The notes under the pieces are model-generated. The model was not told the origin of the DNA. It searched no databases and saw only the letters and a list, made by a program, of their open reading frames with translations. Of a stretch of 33,898 bases of DNA, positions 31,640-33,898 are shown piece after piece; positions within the stretch are counted from its first letter, which is position 1, and the number at the start of each line of letters is the position of its first letter. The stretch is from Rhodospirillaceae bacterium (GTDB lineage: Bacteria; Pseudomonadota; Alphaproteobacteria; SHVZ01): assembly GCA_016792585.1 (NCBI GenBank), contig JAEULB010000186.1, forward strand, positions 1 to 33,898, written 5' to 3'. The position numbers and the translations under genes are program-made.

Positions 31640-33073
31640 ATGACCGAGCTTTGCGATCTCTCCGCTGTCGAGCTGCGCCGCCTGATCGGGGCGAAGGAGA
31701 TCTCGCCGGTCGAGCTTCTGAAGAGCTGCAAGAAGCGCATCCGGGCGGTGAACCCGACCCTCAATGCGGTGACCTCGACCGTCTGGCCGAGGGCGGAGAA
31801 GGAGGCGAAGGCGGCCGAGCGGATGGTGATGAGCGGCGACTATCTGGGCCCGCTGCACGGCATCCCCTTGGGCGTGAAGGACCTCGACGACGCTGAGGGC
31901 ATGCCGACCACGTCGGGCTCGCCGATCTTCGCCAAGAACTATCCGAAGCAGGACGGGATCATGGTCGCCTCCTGCCGCAGGGCGGGCGCGATCGTCGTCG
32001 GCAAGACCAACGTGCCTGAGTTCGGCGCCGGCGCCAACACCAACAACCCGGTCTTCGGCCCGACCGGCAACCCGTTCGATCCGAAGCGGATCTGCGGCGG
32101 TTCCTCGGGCGGCTCGGCGGTGGCGCTTGCGACCTCGATGCTGCCGCTCTGCACCGGCTCCGACACCGGCGGCTCCTTGCGTATTCCGGCGGCGTTCTGC
32201 GGCGTGGTCGGCGTGCGGGGATCGCCCGGCCTGGTGCCGTCGGAGCGCCGCGGCCTCGGCTGGACGCCGCTCTCGGTGCTGGGGCCGATGGGCCGCACCA
32301 CCGCGGATGCCTCGCTGATGCTGTCGGCGATCGCGGTCTACGACAGCATGGATCCGTTCTCGACGCCGAACGATTCCCACTTCGCCGAGCTCAAGCCCGT
32401 CGACCTCTCGCAGCTTCGCGTCGCGGTCACCGAAGATTTCGGCTTCTGTCCGGTGGACTCGCGGATCCGGAAGACCTTCCGGGATCGGGTGAAGCGCTTC
32501 CGCTCCTCGTTCGCCAGATGCGAGTGGGCGACCCCCGACATGGGCGAGGCCGACCGCGCCTTCGAGGTGCTGCGCGCCGTCAGCTTCCTCGCGGGATTCA
32601 AGGAGCACTACGAGAAGCGCCGCCATCAGCTCGGCCCCAACCTGATCGCCAACTACGAGGAAGGTCTGCGCTACTCGGCCGCCGACGTCGCCTGGGCGCA
32701 TGCCGAGCAGACCCGCATCTTCCGCCGCGTGCAGGAATTCCATAAGGACTTCGACCTGATCCTGTCGCCGACGGTCTCGGTGCCGCCCTTCCCGTGGACG
32801 CAGCTCTACGCCGACAAGGTCGACGGCAAGCCGACGCGCACATATTTCCACTGGCTCGCGCTGACCTACGCGATGACGCTGACCGGCCATCCGTCGACGT
32901 CCATTCCCTGCGGCAAGGAGCCGACCGGCACGCCGTTCGGCCTCATGGTCACCGGCCCGCATCGCACCGACCGCTTCACGCTGGAATGCGCGCATGCCCT
33001 CGAGCAGTTGTTCCAGCGCGATCCGGTGATGGCGCGGCCGATCCCCGACATCAAGAAGCTGAGCCGCAGGTAG
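31640..33073 (+). CDS. Amidase-signature-family amidase
   Basis: The 477-residue protein carries the Ser-cisSer-Lys triad: Lys80 in GIPLGVKDLDD, Ser155 in ICGGSSGGSAVALA, and the nucleophile Ser179 in GSDTGGSLRIPAAFCG; the spacings of 75 and 24 residues equal those of fatty acid amide hydrolase. SPTVSVPPFPW and GHPSTSIPCG are usual late motifs. It hydrolyses an amide to acid and ammonia or amine; the substrate is unknown, and it is not obviously GatA because no gatB/gatC genes are adjacent. It is cytosolic. The response-regulator gene starts six bases after its stop. Confidence 0.93.
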   Translation: MTELCDLSAVELRRLIGAKEISPVELLKSCKKRIRAVNPTLNAVTSTVWPRAEKEAKAAERMVMSGDYLGPLHGIPLGVKDLDDAEGMPTTSGSPIFAKNYPKQDGIMVASCRRAGAIVVGKTNVPEFGAGANTNNPVFGPTGNPFDPKRICGGSSGGSAVALATSMLPLCTGSDTGGSLRIPAAFCGVVGVRGSPGLVPSERRGLGWTPLSVLGPMGRTTADASLMLSAIAVYDSMDPFSTPNDSHFAELKPVDLSQLRVAVTEDFGFCPVDSRIRKTFRDRVKRFRSSFARCEWATPDMGEADRAFEVLRAVSFLAGFKEHYEKRRHQLGPNLIANYEEGLRYSAADVAWAHAEQTRIFRRVQEFHKDFDLILSPTVSVPPFPWTQLYADKVDGKPTRTYFHWLALTYAMTLTGHPSTSIPCGKEPTGTPFGLMVTGPHRTDRFTLECAHALEQLFQRDPVMARPIPDIKKLSRR

Positions 33074-33079
33074 GCGCGC

Positions 33080-33490
33080 ATGGCCGATCCGCATCCGTAC
33101 GAAAACGTCAGCGTCCTCGTAGTCGAGGACATGGCAAGCGTGCGCAAGCTGATCAAGAACATGCTGATCCAGCTCGGCATCCGCGCCGTCTTCGAAGCCG
33201 GCGACGGCAAGGCCGGGCTCGAGGAGACGATACGGACCTGCCCGACCGTCGTGCTGTGCGACGTGCACATGGAGCCCGTCGACGGCCGCGCCTACCTGAA
33301 GTTCCTGCGCAACCATCCGACGCGGACGATCGCTGCGACGCCGGTCATCATGCTGACCAGCGACTCCAGCAAGGACACCGTGCTGTTCGCCAAGGAGCAT
33401 CACGCCAACGGCTACCTGGTGAAGCCGGTGTCGTTGAATCACCTGAAGTCGCGGATAGACGCGGTGCTCAGGGGTACTGCGCCGGGGTGA
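33080..33490 (+). CDS. CheY-like single-domain response regulator
   Basis: The 136-residue protein is one receiver domain with Glu16/Asp17 (VLVVEDMASVRKL), phospho-acceptor Asp61 (VVLCDVHMEPVDG), Thr93 (IMLTSDSS) and Lys115 (NGYLVKPVS). There is no output domain, so it must act by protein contact or in a phosphorelay. AGGTAGG lies just before the ATG. It starts six bases after the amidase stop, an unexpected pairing, and is followed by a stem-loop and then a membrane protein gene. The nearest kinase in the window is the hybrid at 14485-16731. Confidence 0.93.
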   Translation: MADPHPYENVSVLVVEDMASVRKLIKNMLIQLGIRAVFEAGDGKAGLEETIRTCPTVVLCDVHMEPVDGRAYLKFLRNHPTRTIAATPVIMLTSDSSKDTVLFAKEHHANGYLVKPVSLNHLKSRIDAVLRGTAPG

Positions 33491-33540
33491 GGGCCTCGCT
33501 TTGCTCGGAACTCACAACGCTCGCTTGGTGGCGTAAACGC

Positions 33541-33591
33541 CTCGCTAAGGCGCAAGCGCGCCCTTGCGCGCGACAGCCTTGGCGTAGCGAG
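33541..33591 (+). terminator. Large stem-loop after the response regulator
   Basis: CTCGCT (33541-33546) can pair with AGCGAG (33586-33591), AAGGC with GCCTT (33576-33580), and the inner GCGCAAG (33550-33556) pairs with CTTGCGC (33563-33569). The gap 33491-33721 also repeats CTCGCT-type words three times and turns AT-rich near 33620-33715, probably holding the promoter of the last gene. Confidence 0.45.
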
Positions 33592-33721
33592 CCGCACCCA
33601 GCGAGCGTCCGAAAATCCTAATTCGGAAAAGATGTTAACCATGTAACCACCGCACTTTAGCGGCATTCCACGCAACTTTACGAAAATACCCTTGATCCCC
33701 GTAATCCCGTAAACTATCGCC

Positions 33722-33898
33722 ATGGGGTTGCGTACCTGGATCACGGCCGAGCCAACGCGGATCGTCGTCGGCGCCTTCGCGCTGGTGCTGGTCGCGTCCG
33801 CCGCCGCCATAGCGCTGGTGATCGAGCGCGACTTCCGCCAGGCGCTGGCCGAGCGGCTGGACACGCTGGAGATCGCCAAGACCCAGGTCGAGATCAGG
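33722..33898 (+). CDS. N-terminus of a membrane-anchored protein, cut by the right edge
   Basis: The 59 codons give MGLRTWITAEPTRIVVGAFA, a single predicted membrane helix (about residues 14-34, rich in Val/Ala/Leu), then a charged helical stretch (ERDFRQALAERLDTLE). This is the usual start of a membrane sensor kinase, cyclase or chemoreceptor-like protein, but nothing diagnostic is inside the window. The start ATG follows an AT-rich, promoter-like region without a clear Shine-Dalgarno sequence. Confidence 0.6.
   Translation, partial: MGLRTWITAEPTRIVVGAFALVLVASAAAIALVIERDFRQALAERLDTLEIAKTQVEIR

Overview
The window is a high-GC chromosomal stretch (roughly two thirds G+C by eye) with tightly packed genes on both strands. 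It looks like a metabolically versatile alphaproteobacterium with a large genome, perhaps a Rhodospirillales/Hyphomicrobiales-type soil or freshwater organism; this placement is an inference from base composition and gene families, because no rRNA or other decisive marker gene is present. I saw no rRNA, tRNA, CRISPR array, transposase or phage gene. Both edges cut genes: a MarR regulator on the left and a membrane-anchored protein on the right.

Layout. 1-0.8 kb: MarR regulator and a DUF1428 gene, each preceded by a copy of the same palindrome. 0.8-3.4 kb: an NHL beta-propeller protein and a family-5 solute-binding protein. 3.5-4.9 kb: acetyltransferase and alpha/beta hydrolase. 4.9-5.3 kb: a 417-bp gap with a possible leaderless 62-codon gene and two stem-loops. 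5.3-8.9 kb: D-2-hydroxyacid dehydrogenase and FAD oxidoreductase facing an acetyltransferase and Gfo/Idh/MocA pair. 9.1-10.1 kb: a phytochrome-like PAS-GAF protein without bilin-binding residues. 10.1-14.4 kb: epimerase-like TIM barrel, N-carbamoyl-D-amino-acid hydrolase, OmpA-domain protein and pantothenate-kinase-like protein. 14.5-20.2 kb: hybrid histidine kinase, a small helical protein, class II aldolase/adducin protein, SnoaL-like protein and a second family-5 binding protein with a Tat-type signal. 20.3-23.7 kb: TauD-type dioxygenase, TolB and aldo/keto reductase. 23.7-27.7 kb: accessory region (below). 27.8-33.5 kb: DTW-domain protein, isochorismatase-like hydrolase coupled to a glutamine-synthetase-family ligase, a second Gfo/Idh/MocA protein, an amidase and a CheY-like receiver.

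Most genes are catabolic or amide/amino-acid enzymes in one- to three-gene units, with orphan binding proteins (no permease genes nearby) and orphan signalling proteins.

The most unusual part is 23.7-27.7 kb. A multiply frameshifted cupin gene is followed by a lower-GC three-gene unit: a 55-residue lysine-rich peptide with its own promoter-like sequence and strong ribosome-binding site, a 13-bp stem-loop just after its stop codon, an M29-aminopeptidase-fold protein, and an overlapping CmoM-like methyltransferase. This is the layout expected of a small peptide-modification (RiPP-like) or peptide-processing operon, and I do not recognise the peptide. Directly downstream lies a chimeric remnant of the TauD-tolB-aldo/keto reductase block found 3-6 kb upstream: a TauD pseudogene joined at one point to the 3' third of the reductase, with tolB missing. 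The block was therefore duplicated or acquired twice, one copy suffered an internal deletion of about 2.3 kb, and the island lies between the copies.
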